Shown: positions 46,930 to 59,243 of the stretch, piece by piece
Layout of the letters: the number at the start of each line of letters is the position of its first letter
How positions within the stretch are numbered: the stretch's first letter is position 1
DNA from: Glandiceps talaboti
Taxonomy: Eukaryota > Hemichordata > Enteropneusta > Spengelidae
Length of the DNA stretch: 64,000 bases
Assembly (NCBI RefSeq): GCF_964340395.1
Contig: NC_135549.1
Location: forward strand, 3,354,501-3,418,500
Reading direction: 5' to 3'
The notes under the pieces: model-generated
The model's database searches: none
Told to the model about the DNA's origin: nothing
The model's input: only the letters and a program-made list of their open reading frames with translations
Position numbers and translations under genes: made by a program

Positions 46930-47660
46930 CTAACCAGCCCTTCCGTAAGGGCACAGGCTTTGGATTTTCATTTGCGTAATTAACGATTTTTCAATAATTT
47001 AAAATACACTCTTCAAATTCCATGAAATTTGGTACATACTTCAAACATGACTACTTGTATATGTTCTGCTGCATTCCAACACTTATTGAGTCATTACAAC
47101 TAAAAGTTACATCACCAAGCTTTTCAGAACATATGCGGTTATTAAACTTGAGGTATTTACCAAATTATATTGAATTTAGAGTATACATTTTTAAGATATA
47201 GCCTAATAACTGAAAATAATTAATTATGCAAATAAGTCATTAAAAGTTACATCACAAAGCTTTTTAGCAGCTATACACTTTGTTATGTTGATTTATATAG
47301 TAAATTATATTACATTTGAAACGTGCATTCTTAGATTTAGATTATTGAAAATCTTTCATGAAAAGCTACATTATCAAACTTTAAATGTATATGGCACATG
47401 TACTTTGTTATCGACAATTTATGTAACAACTTATATTGCGTTTGCAGAGTGCATTCTTAAGATATAGGGTAACTTCTTTAAATTATTAATTATGCAAATC
47501 ACTTTTTAAAACTAAGTGTTAAATCAATGAGACATGTGCACCCTTACCCCTGGTATCATGAATACATGCATCAAATTATTTAGAACTTGAAGCTTGCATT
47601 CTTCATATATAGCCTAATAACTGTAAATCATTAACTATGTAAATGTAGAGTACATGGAAG
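46930..47660. repeat. Octamer-bearing modular repeat, about 4-5 units
   Basis: It starts CCCTTCCGTAAGGG and then repeats diverged units of about 140 bp. Each contains CATTAAAAGTTACATCA(C/A), a TTTGTTAT...AAATTATATT(G/A) stretch, GCATTCTTAAGATATAGCCT and TAATTATGCAAAT. Perfect octamers ATGCAAAT lie at 47226-47233 and 47492-47499; others are mutated (ATGTAAAT near 47637). No coding capacity is seen. Confidence 0.75.
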
Positions 47661-49099
47661 TAACTTCGTAAACACTATTGATAAAATGTGAATGCCGATA
47701 AAACTAATGTCAAACTTACAGATCAAAGAAGTTCAGTATAGTACTGCTAGATGGACTGAACAAAAGTATATTAATAAAAATAAGAACCTCTAGCGTTGTG
47801 GAAAACAGATAGGGAAAATCTTGGTTTTACTACTCCAACTAACTCAGTACATTGCAAAATAACAACATTTGTTATTGTGCGTACAATAACAAAGATTTTG
47901 CACATTTTGTTAATCTTTTACAATGTATTGAGACTTGGCATATGTTGTTTCACATTGATTTTCCAAATACGAAATCACGATATAATTGTTTTATTATTTG
48001 TATTTAAAATCCAAAATAAATACCCAATCCTCATCCACATGGCCATCTTAAATATGATAATGAATATATGCATATATTCTGATAAAAATAATCAACCTGA
48101 GAACTGTACATCATGCTTAGAAATGAGGTAGTTGATAGAACGAAATAGTTTTTAATTTTGCAGTCTAACTGTAGCCTCTAAGTAGAGATTTTGAGTACCA
48201 CTTATTCTTAAAGCACTGTTTCAACTGTCGATTGATGCAGTACCTTTTCTTGTTATACAAATAGTTTGGCTAGTCTTGATGTGGTAGTATGAGCAGTTAT
48301 TTCAGTAACACGAGGAAAGGCATGTACAAACCCACGCAACAAACTAAAACGGATAACCTCTTAGCATAACGGGTTGATGTATCTCCTTACAACAAAACAA
48401 CAACAGAATTAGAGTAGATGCAGGGCAAGAAAGTGGCATGACACTTTCCAGTAATGTACAGGTTGCCCTTCCTTATTACTTGTTATAAAATGTATTTTCC
48501 TTGACTCCTAATACTTCAGTAGATGTTTTTCATTATCATAGTATGGATACCATTTAGTTTCTATTTCAGTGCATGTTGCCCTGTGGATATTGTTCTCATT
48601 ACTGTGGTTTTATTATCAGATTAATCAGCATGATTAATAGCCATCGTAAATATTCTCTAGAAGTAGATAATTAATGGTTGTATTTTTAATACACGTGGAA
48701 AGATAAAACATCACTGCATCTGGAATTTGACAGCGTGAGATGACAAAGAATTATTGCTTCTTTCACATGGAGTTTCTTATCCTCCTAATACTTATGAAAG
48801 AATGAATTTCAATGTCAGTAATCTAGGCATAAATATATATTTCATGAGATTTCGCTTCAATAGCCGATAATGAAAAACTAAGCTGACATAACCCTGGTAG
48901 GTAAACGCAGCCGATGATATATTGACACACACAAGTGGTGTAATTCAGCTTTAACGTTTTCTGCCACAATATAGCTCCAAGATAATTAATCAATATTACA
49001 ACATGCTTGACGTCACACTCGCGATTTGGCTGGTTAGCAAACAATCATGATATAGCAACTTAAAGTAACCAATCACCGACAACACAATGACCATACTAA
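47661..49099. other. Non-coding AT-rich stretch
   Basis: No supportable gene. The frame at 47796-48131 (plus) is composition-driven and has no motif. Confidence 0.45.
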
Positions 49100-49602
49100 C
49101 CAGATTTAAACTGAATGCCTCTCGTAAGGGAATAACTAATTATGCAAATAACTCATTAAACTAAAAAAAATATGGTAACAGGCTTTGTTTTTGGACAAGC
49201 CTGCTTCTTAGGTTAATGTATGTGCCAAACTATACGGAATTTGAAGAGTGCATGATACTACTTAATTACTGAATATCGTTCATTATTCAAAATACTCATT
49301 AAAGGTAAAAGTTGTAGGAACAAACTTCATAGAACAGGTGCGTATTATTATGGTTGATATATGTACCATATTATACAAAATTTTAAGCTTGCATTGTTAA
49401 GATACAACCTAGTTACCTAAAATCATTAATTATGCAAATTTTCCATTACAACTGACTGTAAGCTATATCAAATATTTTATAGGACATATCCGCTTTGTTA
49501 TGCTTAATGTATGTACTAAATTATATTGAAATTCAAGTATGCAGTCTTAAGATATAGCCTAATTACCGTACCCTTACGGGAGGTAATAAAATCTATAACC
49601 AG
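49100..49602. repeat. Octamer-bearing modular repeat with inverted ends, 3 units
   Basis: It opens ACCAGATTTAAACTGAATGC with TCTCGTAAGGG and closes CCCTTACGGGAGG...AAATCTATAACCAG, so the ends are inverted. Three units of about 145 bp lie between, each with CATTA(A/C)A..., TATGTACCA-like, GCATTGTTAAGATACA-like and TTATGCAAAT. Perfect octamers are at 49142-49149 and 49432-49439. It is a self-contained non-autonomous element or MITE-like unit. No clear target duplication was identified. Confidence 0.7.
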
Positions 49603-50341
49603 ATGTTTGGCGGCAAAAGTCAATCATTTATTACATAAGTACAGGTCGGAACTGAGGCCAACTGTTATATAGAGTATAATAATCAATACAAAGAGCATGG
49701 TTGAGAACATATGAAAGACAACAGAGAGGTGTATAATGCAATATATCTAGCAAATAACTATAAAGTTAGACGATACATATATATATAATGTGATTATAAT
49801 ATATAGTAATGAGCAACTTCAATATGACAATGTTAACAAGAATGTCAAGTTGTGTGACACAGGGGGTGCACTTCTATCCTAATTACCAAAATTGCACTAT
49901 GATATATTTTGCAATACATCCTATCATGATATCCTATACAATACATCCTATCATGATAGGCGTTTTAATGCGATTAATGTGCCAAAACTATAACATACCT
50001 TTAAAGAGAGATGTTTCAACATTTTCATTCTATGATTAGTTTTCTAGTAATAACTGTGTCGTCCACTAATTACTTCGTTCGGCGTTGTAGGAACCGCATT
50101 CGCATGGAAAATCGTCGCAAATCGGTGACATTCGACGGCCATGAAGTTAACGCGAATAGGCAGCCACAACACGTACATGTCTAGGAGAGGAGCACGATAC
50201 TCGGCATGCAATGAAATAGAAATAACAAGTCAAGCCGTAAAATGACACTTCTTGAATAAATAAATCACTAATAACAGGAACGGAAGATACGTATATTACA
50301 TTTCCTTTAATGGTTATCAAAATAGTTTTGAAAAGAAAGAA
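49603..50341. other. Non-coding stretch with a small palindromic direct repeat
   Basis: AATACATCCTATCATGATA occurs twice in tandem at about 49914-49955, and the second copy completes a CCTATCATGATAGG palindrome. No gene is seen. Confidence 0.45.
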
Positions 50342-50426
50342 ATGTCTCACCAAGTAAAGCACTATTCCATGTTGATCTGATAGCTCTTTGTTGTGATTAC
50401 TGCTGAGATTCTTTCAGAAAGCATTC
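50342..50426. repeat. Direct duplication, left copy (partner 51236-51316)
   Basis: GTCTCACCAAGTAAAGCACT continuing to TTCTTTCAGAAAGCATT is repeated at 51236 with few changes (CTCTTTGTTG against CTTCTTGCTG). The two copies flank about 810 bp that contains the LINE fragment at 50656. Confidence 0.85.
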
Positions 50427-50655
50427 GCGGTTCAGTTGCCATCTTTCATTAGAAAGTTAGTTTTAGTAGGACGACATATTACACACTTGAAAGCTGCTGA
50501 AAATAGGACAAGACAAACTGACATGGAGCAGTGGCGATATATGTGTATGGTATTATGGATTAGTAAACATAGATATCTGTTATTCATGCAAAACTTGACA
50601 GCCAATTACAAAAGAAGTAATAATCGTGCTTAGATCTGTCAAGTTTGTTCACATC

Positions 50656-50995
50656 GATCGATCAATCAATCAATCAATCAGTGAATTTATAAAGCGCCAG
50701 TTTCCACTACGATGTAGAGTTCAGAGGCGCTGTACAGTTAGAATGCTCTGGAGAACAGATATGTCTTTAGGTTCTTTTTGAAGGCGTTAGCTGTTGGCTT
50801 TTGTCGTATTTCCAGTGGCAGTGCATTCCATAGATGGGGTGCAGCACGTGAGAATGCACGCCCGCCATACGACAACAGTTTGTTCTTGGGTTCGTACAAT
50901 AAACATTTGGCAGTTGATCGGAGTGTTCTAGGATTTGGCTTCAAGACAAGAGTGCTATTGCACGTTATTTCATGGCTCAGTTCAGCAAAAGACAA
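50656..50995 (-). mobile_element. LINE 3' end (CR1/L2-like reverse transcriptase C-terminus and tail)
   Basis: The minus strand encodes the C-terminal block LLSYGGRAFSRAAPHLWNAL, then PLEIRQKPTANAFKKNLKTY and LFSRAF and a stop. (G)RAFS.A.P.LWN.LP..IR....  .FK..LKT.LF is the usual C-terminus of many CR1/L2/Rex-type LINE polyproteins. The 3' tail reads AGCGCCTCTGAACTC, then GGCGCTTTATAAATTCACTG and TTGATTGATTGATTG. The 5' portion is truncated, as is typical for these elements. Confidence 0.85.
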
Positions 50996-51235
50996 TTGCT
51001 TTCAAACACGACATCAAAGGATGCGAAAGTAATTCCGCCTGCCCTTAATTATAATTAAGGTCGACATTTCTGACGAATCGTTTGATCTAGTGTGTATTTA
51101 CTTAAATCTTCGCATAGTTCATCTGTAAGTACACCTGTGTTGAACTGTGCAACTCGGCGTTCTTTACAAGGAATATGTAGTAAGTAAGCCCACCAAGCGC
51201 GTTTGTCCTTTACTGCTTAGGTTAATCAGCATGCG

Positions 51236-51316
51236 TCTCACCAAGTAAAGGACTATTCCATGTTGATCTGATAGCTTCTTGCTGTGATTAGTGCTGAGAT
51301 TCTTTCAGAAAGCATT
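51236..51316. repeat. Direct duplication, right copy (partner 50342-50426)
   Basis: It is about 80 bp and matches 50342-50426. Spacing between copies is about 895 bp. Confidence 0.85.
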
Positions 51317-51519
51317 AATGATGATCAATATATTATTCACTAAATCACCAGGTGTGCATGCCTATAGTGTTGTCGTTATAGCATTAATGATTCCATGGCT
51401 TTAGCCTACGGTGTTAACAGTGGACTGTGAATGTTACTGACTGACGGTCAGCAGTTTTTACTGAAAGTCTATGCATCGACCGATCTCGAACTCAGAAGTT
51501 CTTAATGTTCGACTTAGGG

Positions 51520-52175
51520 AGCCTAAGTACAAGTGGGAGGGTCCGGGAATTAGGGCGTCTCTCTTTACAAATCGGTTATCGGGGGAGGGCCATATTTTAG
51601 AAAATGGGCTAAAGGGATGGTCAGATTTTACTTTGATCCGTTATATTGTCTAGTTTAGCATCGGAGGTGGCATCTCACTGTTGGCTGCCACATCGGCTAG
51701 GGATGGGGTGGGGTTATGGTTAGGTCCCGTAATATCAGACCATGTAAGGCAAATCGCTGCTGACAACCAAGTGAATTAATTGTCAGAGTGGGTCTGACAG
51801 GAGCAAAACAGGAAGTGCTGGGTAAGATATTAGGGATAATATTGTGGAGATGTTGACCTCGCCCCAGACAATATCGGGAGTTTGCCCATCTAGTGTTTGG
51901 GAGTTAATTTTCTGGCCCTCAGCTCTGGCAATGAGATCCAAGCACAGGTATTGATTACTGCAGTGCTAATTCACAAATTCACTACTGTGGTTATAGTTGG
52001 ATATAATGAATACCTATCAAAGTTCCAAATATTTTAACAGGAGGAGGGTCGTGTTTTAGAGAAAGGAAATTGACGGAGGGTCCCTTTTAGCACAAATGAA
52101 TCGGGGGAGGGTAATATTTTACCCAACAGCCCGAGCCCGATTTCCCCTGGCTCTTGCCCTTGTAATTGACTTACT
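51520..52175. repeat. Dispersed repeat with GGGAGGGTCATATTTTAG modules, copy B
   Basis: It begins AGTGGGAGGGTCCGGGAATTAGGG and carries GGGGGAGGGCCATATTTTAG. The right part has GAGGAGGGTCGTGTTTTAGA and GGGGGAGGGTAATATTTTA. It ends CCCGATTTCCCCTGG...CCCTTGTAATTGAC, homologous to 31070-31711. The middle is a diverged common segment. Confidence 0.65.
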
Positions 52176-52231
52176 ATGATTTGACTTCATGGTAAGACAG
52201 GAGAGGAGTAAGATAATCCCTCTTTTATTGT

Positions 52232-52492
52232 TCATATGCTGATCAACTCTAATTTCGAAGTCGAATACATAGCCTTGGCTTGAATAACATACTCAGGTAA
52301 GTCATTCCAGTGAGATACAGTCCACTGGGTGAAGAAATACTTCCTGATGACCAATCTCAATTCAACAAATAGACATGAATGCCAAAGAGAGAAGGGTGGA
52401 TATCCTGAGTGTTGACTTTGTAAAACTTGGTGAAGCATGACTTGACTGTTGCTATATATGCATTTACAGGCTGTTTTCAAACACGTTATCAA
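52232..52492 (-). mobile_element. LINE reverse transcriptase C-terminal fragment (CR1-like)
   Basis: The minus strand encodes SGYPPFSLWHSCLFVELRLV, then IRKYFFTQWTVSHWNDLPEY and VIQAKAMYSTSKLEL. The R.(N/Y)FF.QR.V..WN.LPE.VV.A....SFK..LD pattern is the conserved C-terminus of many LINE polyproteins, here with damaged residues. The upstream sequence is not recognisable. Confidence 0.75.
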
Positions 52493-53488
52493 CGGTTTAC
52501 CTCACTACAATAGACTTATTGACAGATTTTCCATTAGCTCCCGTCTCTAGAGATAATCAGACTCTGCTGCTCCATATTCCAATGAACTATTTCTTGTACG
52601 CAGTTCAGTTTTGCCGGATTCCGAACGACTGTGAGATACTATAACATTGGCACCTCTAATAAAAAACAAAATAGAATACGTCGATCAATGTAATCCCTTA
52701 ACATGGAAATCTATTTTTTCATTGCTTTTGAAAATGAATAAACAACTTTGCATTAAATTTCTTTCGGGTATATTGGCATTGTTAAAACGTGGTTCCTTTA
52801 ATTTCAAACTATCATTTCCGTTTCTGCAGAATGATCGATATATACGTAGTACGTATATACTCAGTGTACGTTAGTCTGACGAAGATCTACATTCTACCGG
52901 CGAGAGTGTACGCACCGACACACTTCCTGTCGGCGTTAATATACTGACAACGTGCACTATGCGTACTGGGATGTTCTATCTGTGGTAATATATACTACGT
53001 AGATTTACTGTACACGTGAGATCTGCGTTTGTGTATATTCAAGCCCATCTCTGTACATTTAAATCTACGAGTGCGTCGGCACACATACGCTCAGTAGATC
53101 CACTTGTTTGCCCAGTGATTGCTGGACAACCACGTAGGAGAAAGTAAAAAAGGACGTTACATTTTAAACAAGTTCTTAGGGGAAGACTTAACTCTTGCCT
53201 TAGGATTTTCTTTAGAATTGAAAAGATGTTGCTGTTTTTCTTTTTTTAAATTAATTTGGTATATTATCGTAACTGGACGGAAAGCAAACGTCCGGAGGTG
53301 TTACATGTAAAAGAAAAGCAAACCTGGGATAATTTATTAATAAGACGTTTCTTATAGTGCGAAGACTACTGGCATGGTTGTTGTTCAGAAGAACCGGTTA
53401 TTTCTGCAAAAACAAGTCACCGACCGTGTATATAGACTGTACCTTCTCGGTACATGTAATGGCATTTTACTTATGCTTGAGGGTTTGT
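52493..53488. other. Non-coding stretch
   Basis: No gene. ATATACGTAGTACGTATAT (52841-52859) is a near-palindrome, and 52860-53100 is unusually rich in TACG, GTAC and CGTC words. I could not delimit an element. Confidence 0.45.
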
Positions 53489-53495
53489 ACTGCAG

Positions 53496-53523
53496 CATAG
53501 ACCCTCAAGGTGGAGGGTCTATG
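53496..53523. mobile_element. 28-bp palindromic insert with perfect 7-bp direct repeats
   Basis: CATAGACCCTC at the left and GGTGGAGGGTCTATG at the right form a near-perfect palindrome. It sits between ACTGCAG at 53489-53495 and ACTGCAG at 53524-53530. This is the cleanest member of the family seen at 28902, 35332 and 45193. Nothing but the two arms is present. Confidence 0.75.
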
Positions 53524-53530
53524 ACTGCAG

Positions 53531-54902
53531 TCAATTTTCAAAATAGGATCAAAATAGAACCACAGGATGGAGTTTTTTCTCAAGCGAGCTTGTACAGCGG
53601 AAGTCAGTGTGTGGACAAGTTTTTGTTATTTTCATTACATTTTTCATGAAATCCTAGTTCAAGTACAAAGAGCATCTGATGACATCAGGAGGAGACTAGT
53701 GGTAATACCTTGATCTGATTAAATCGTGGCCTTTCATTCGCTTACTCTGCGTTCGTCCTTGACTTATCCTTGACAGAAATCACTTCATAAGCATCCACAC
53801 TAGCTCTTGTTAGGTACAACCCATGAATACTTTTCAGTATACTCTTGCATGAAAACCGCCAGGTTAAAATAGCAGTCACGATGATGAAGTCAGTAGTCGA
53901 AGGTGACTGAACTTGGTGAAATCAACATATTTTAAGATTATATTTAAGTTGTGTCAAACCTTTCGGATTGTGCATGGATTTCAATAAAATGTCACGATTC
54001 TTGTTTTACGTCAATGCTCTATGGATAGTGTGTCCTTTTATGTTTATAATTTTCAATCGTGATATTTTTAGAAGATAACTGAGTTGTGTTTGTTGGAATA
54101 ATGTATTCAACTGTGCCTAAAGTTTATGTTCACATCAATTTCACTAAATTTAAGCATCGGCGGCGAAGTGTTAATGGACATGGTTGGCATGGAAATTCTA
54201 TCATTTGGATGGTTCGACATCACTTGTGATCCTGAATGATGAATGGATTCAGGTAGTGTAGCAAATAGGTATGAAGAGCGACACTAGTCTATTCTGAGAC
54301 TGTGTCTTTAACACTGTCAGTGACTATGATAGATAGATAATGCAAAGGCAACGAAAATTACAGCACAAATTGCTGTTGAAATATAGAGGTTGAACGTTTT
54401 AGTGAGAATAAGTATCTTAAATATCTTGACAACTGTAAAAGAATTGTACACTTTCATTCCAGCTTCGACAGATAATCACCCCATCCCCTTAAAGACTGCG
54501 TCAATACAATGTAATTGGTGCACATGTAATTAAGCTTTCTTTTAAAATTTAGTGAAGAATTCAGTTCAAAGAGTAACCTAAATAATAATATACTAGACAC
54601 TTTTTAAAGAAACAGCTGTATTGGTAAAAAACATCATTAATTTTTGACAAATTTGACGTTTGTTATAGAATGAAACAGTCATACCAACTTCTGTTATTGC
54701 CTTGTCCTTGGCTATTCAGTTTTCTACTTTGCTGGGCATGATCGCTGAGAGATACTCACATAATTGCTGTCACTTGTTAGTTTATGACAACGTTTACGTT
54801 TGTGAATTGATATAATTTTCTATACGAGAATATCGCTATCGAATCATTTATACACTCTCTGGTGTTAATTTGGTTTTGTGAAAAGTGAATATCAATATGT
54901 GT
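53531..54902. other. Non-coding stretch
   Basis: I see no gene or delimitable repeat. Confidence 0.45.
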
Positions 54903-54903
54903 A

Positions 54904-54983
<80 letters not shown>
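54903..54983. repeat. (AT)n then (GA)n microsatellite
   Basis: About 15 bp of AT and about 66 bp of GA. Confidence 0.95.
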
Positions 54984-54984
<1 letters not shown>

Positions 54985-55042
54985 ACAGTTGTACTTGTGA
55001 CGTAGCTGACAGCAGTCTAATTATTTTGTTATGCATATCATA

Positions 55043-55089
<47 letters not shown>
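55043..55089. repeat. (ATT)n microsatellite
   Basis: About 15 ATT units. Confidence 0.95.
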
Positions 55090-55090
<1 letters not shown>

Positions 55091-57507
55091 AAGCCAAATA
55101 TGGAATTATTTTCAGATTAAATTCACACATATTACACTTCAGGTATTCAGAACTAGATACAATCATGACAATTTTTAGATGTTTGTATAAATTACCGATT
55201 TTTCAATGAATGTAGTGTACTTGTGATGAACATAGTCTAAGAATTCATATACAAGTTCTCTAAAGCTAGACATGTTTTAAACAAATCAACTGTCCTTCTG
55301 CAATGTCTAAACTGAAGCTGACAGAATGATCCAAATTTGCTGGAGGTGTTGAGTAAACTGGAGGTCTGAAAAGGTTAGCTTCAATAATATACATAGTGAA
55401 ATGAAAGAAACGATGTTGATAATTCTCCCTGACCTAGCTTAGGGCAAGGTAATTTTGGTCAACTCGCTGAAACAAATGTCCTGCTGATCAGAACGTCACA
55501 TTACCGATGGTGGTCAATGAAAACTGACATAAATTGATGCAAAAATAGTAACTGGTGACTCAGATGTACATCGGCGCGATGCTTTTTATCAGACTGTTTA
55601 TGTCTGGGAGGGTTACACATAAGGTGTATGATAGTATGATGAACTTTCACAGACATATACAAACTTAAATAAGAAAATGGCGCGAACCTACGTAAGCGGT
55701 ACCCGATGTTATGTTGTGTTAATGTGTGTCAGTGTGAGGCCTAATAAAAAAAATCGTGTGGGTCCGATTACACTCAATTTTACAATAGGTGGGGTGCGTA
55801 GATTTGTTATTTTATTTTATTATGTTTTTATGTGTGAGTGTCTATTCCATGTTTCCATTGTTTTCTAAATGGTCTTTGTGTTGTTCATTTCTTCGTATTA
55901 GATGTACAGCCATTACAGATTGGAAGAACAGTTTTATTTTGTCTTTTTAACTTGATGTCAGTTTCCGCATCCACTATTTCCTTTGAGACTTCACAATTTT
56001 TGCGGGGGTTTTTCTCGAATAAGTAAAAAAAAAGTTTAGGATCGACAGTGAAAAGCTGGGTGAGGTCGGGTAACCGGAACCAAACAATTATTTTTTAAGG
56101 TCCTGATAACGAAAAGACTTTTCGGCACCTACAAAGCCAGTTTGTATGTCTACTACATTAATTCATAAAGCAACGTTCCGATCAGCAACATTTCTCGACA
56201 ACTGTTGCAATGGTTGTAATACTGTACTGAAACCGAAAGATATCACTTTCTTAAATTGATGATATCAATGTGTTTGGTGGTTTTTTGTTCCAATCATTTC
56301 AAGAGTACATTACGTTTTATATATAGCACATACCATTCATACAGCTTTATATTGGCATGATAAAGGCAATGAATTACCAGTTTTGATGAAAACGTTCAGT
56401 AAAGCCATGCATGGAAGATCGACGATGTGTTTGCCTTTGAGATGACTTCATAACCTTGTTATGTTTGGCGCTTTCCGTTTGAAGTATTAATGAGAGAATT
56501 ATTTTATAGTCTCTCCCATTTAATTTTGGTTAAGGGGCAGTACTACTTAAAACACATTCTTAATATTAAACCATGTCAGATGAATACTGGCAAGGGATAT
56601 CGTACTGCTTAGGAAAGCAATACAACACATACATTCTACATGAAAAGATATCTAAATGTTTTCTTTTTTTAAACAGACAATGGTAAAACTTACACTGCGG
56701 CAATATTTTGGTAGTGGTACTAGTTCGTACCATTGATACTGTGCTGTGCGATCTACCGGTACCGTTAGAAACTCGGCGGAAACTTAAATATTCCGAGGGC
56801 GTTGGGTAAAATTACAATGCGAGCAATGATCTTTCTGGGGAAAATACACAATGCCAAACTAGAATTCCTACAAGGAGAACTATAATGTCATCTGACATTT
56901 ATAAGATATGATGAATGTCAAGCCGATATGAATATCATGATAGTAATACAGTCTTCGGTTACCTACAACACCATTGTCAGGATTAGATCTAGAATAATGC
57001 AGGCATCTATATATATTATGTGTCTTAGTAAGGATGGATGGTACAGAACACATTCTTTGACTTGTAGGCATTAAATTTGCATCACATTCAGTTAAATCCT
57101 TTTCTTGAAATGAAAAATGCATTACGTTAAAATGCCGTGAGGTGATTTTATAACTATAAAACCTGATTTCTACAAGATCATTTCACCACTTAAGTATACT
57201 TCTTCATTAACAATTCATGTACACGTAAAATCTAAGAGTGCAATGACATACGTTTTTTGTAGGCCTAAATATTTTAATCGATTGAATTTCTCAGCCATTC
57301 TACACAAATAAATCTCCACTTACGTATATGTGTTAGGAGATTATCGTGCAAGCGTATCGTCTTCGATGCCATGTACAAGAGGAAACAAAGTCAATTTTAA
57401 TTATATCCATCAAGTGGCTGTTATACTTTATTCACATAAATTATGCAAACGCAAGCCGATCTGCGGTTCAGTGCGAAGCAACTATAACTATATATCAACA
57501 GTAATTG
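55090..57507. other. Non-coding AT-rich stretch
   Basis: No supportable gene. Short frames at 55677-56026 are T-rich and without motifs. Confidence 0.45.
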
Positions 57508-57943
57508 TGTCCTTCAAATGGCCTGTTTTGATACATTATTATAGATGGTGCAAACAGACAGTCGACCCCGTCCGGATATGAAGCAACAATCAAACTTTAA
57601 TTTTGTGTTTCCCGAGGCCTGTTTTTGTACATTATGAAAATAAATGGACACACGTCCCTCAATGGCTCGTTTTGATGCATTATTATAGATGGTGCAAACA
57701 GACAGTCGACCAGGTCCGGATATGAAGCAACAATCAAACTTTAGTTTTGTGTTTCCCGAGGCCTGTTTTTGTACATTGTGAAAATAAATGGACACACGTC
57801 CTTCAAATGGCCCGTTTTGATGCATTATTATAGATGGTGCAAACAGACAGTCGACCCCGTCCGGATATGAAGCAACAATCAAACTTTAGTTTTGTGTTTC
57901 CCGAGGCCTGTTTTTGTACATTATGAAAATAAATGGACACACT
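57508..57943. repeat. Tandem repeat, about 145-bp unit, 3 copies
   Basis: The unit runs from GTCCTTCAAATGGCC through GATGGTGCAAACAGACAGTC, GGATATGAAGCAACAATC and TTTGTGTTTCCCGAGGCCTG to AAATAAATGGACACAC. Copies start at about 57509, 57654 and 57798 and are over 90 percent identical by eye. A fourth, strongly decayed unit may lie at 57400-57507. The minus strand stays open across the array because the unit is almost a multiple of three with compensating indels; there is no other coding evidence. Confidence 0.9.
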
Positions 57944-58223
57944 ACCTCCTGTTCAGTACAAAGCAAAAATGAACATTGATTTTGTTCTTCACATTGTCCG
58001 TTATTATAAATTATAAAGTATTGCATTTATATGGCAAAGAATGAGCAAGTAAATGTAATAATAATAATCGTTTAATAATCTGAAGTATTCAATTACATAT
58101 ATTGTGATAAGTTGAAAAAGAGGATTAAAAACCTCTTGAAAATTTAATGAAATCATAAAAATTTCATTGTTTGTTAAATAGCATATGCGAAATGATTCGA
58201 TATAAGATATTGACTGAAGTAAA

Positions 58224-59120
58224 TCATGGCAGCAGCACAAATGTTACATCGCTACTTTTTAAACAAGATTGAAACTGAAAATGTCCCAGGTATCGTAAAA
58301 TACTTCTTAAAATGAATTCAAAAATGTATTTCTTGTAAGTACCCATGTATTCATATATGTGCCATGATTTAAACACTTGTTTGCTACCTCTACGTATCCT
58401 TATAATCAAGTTTTCTACCATTAAAGTGAATCCCCTTGAGAAACACGTAAACATTATCGAAAATGCTAATTAGCTTAATTTATATGCACAAGGTTTAACC
58501 AAAGAATAATGCAATGGGGATGTCAAATTGCAATTTTAATTGGCAAATCCTTCTGAGATACACACTAACATATGTTAATTAGGCTAACATATGCATGGCG
58601 TTTCATGGTAACTTTAATACAAATATTACTTTTTTTAAATAGCATGCTTCTCGCAAATGTCACCACGTAAAACAAGCGTAAAATGTCTTGAGACAAACTT
58701 TCAAAAACATTTTTTTTTATAAAATGGAACATATGTATACTCATTTCCTAACATTGAACATGTATTTTTCCGCCAAACATTTATCCAAGTAAGCAAAATT
58801 ATTACCATAAACGTATATTTTCAAGCAAATTCAAATGTGCAACAAAATCCTCTTTTTCTTGTTGTTGCAACACCATGGAACAGTTGCAACAGCGTGAAAC
58901 AGCAGCTGAGCTTAAACACATATACTAGTAACTCGTAAAATGGGATATCTCTGCTAATAAATCTATTTAGTATGCATGTTCTTACACTAACATTTCGCCA
59001 CATATTGTTCAACCTGGTTAATAGGATTCCTACCATTAAAGCAGATCCTTCTTGAAACATGCAAATACACATGACAATTATCAAAACTAAGTTAATTGAC
59101 ATAATAGTATGCACAAATGT
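58224..59120. repeat. Degenerate duplication of a 300-400-bp block
   Basis: 58383-58500 and 58996-59130 share the order TCTACCATTAAAG(T/C)..., GATCC(T/C)TCTTGA-like, ACA(T/C)G(T/C)AAA, AATTATC(A/G)AAA and a (TTAATT)-rich end followed by ATGCACAA. They appear to be two diverged units about 610 bp apart. The short minus-strand frames in each unit resemble each other for this reason only. Confidence 0.45.
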
Positions 59121-59243
59121 TAATCCATATTTGTCGTATGTCGATTAACTTAAGCACTGCCACTGGGGAATAAGAAGTTTCACTTCATTTAAGTGACAGC
59201 TTATCGAAAAACATCACAAATCTTTGACAAAAATATATTAAGG

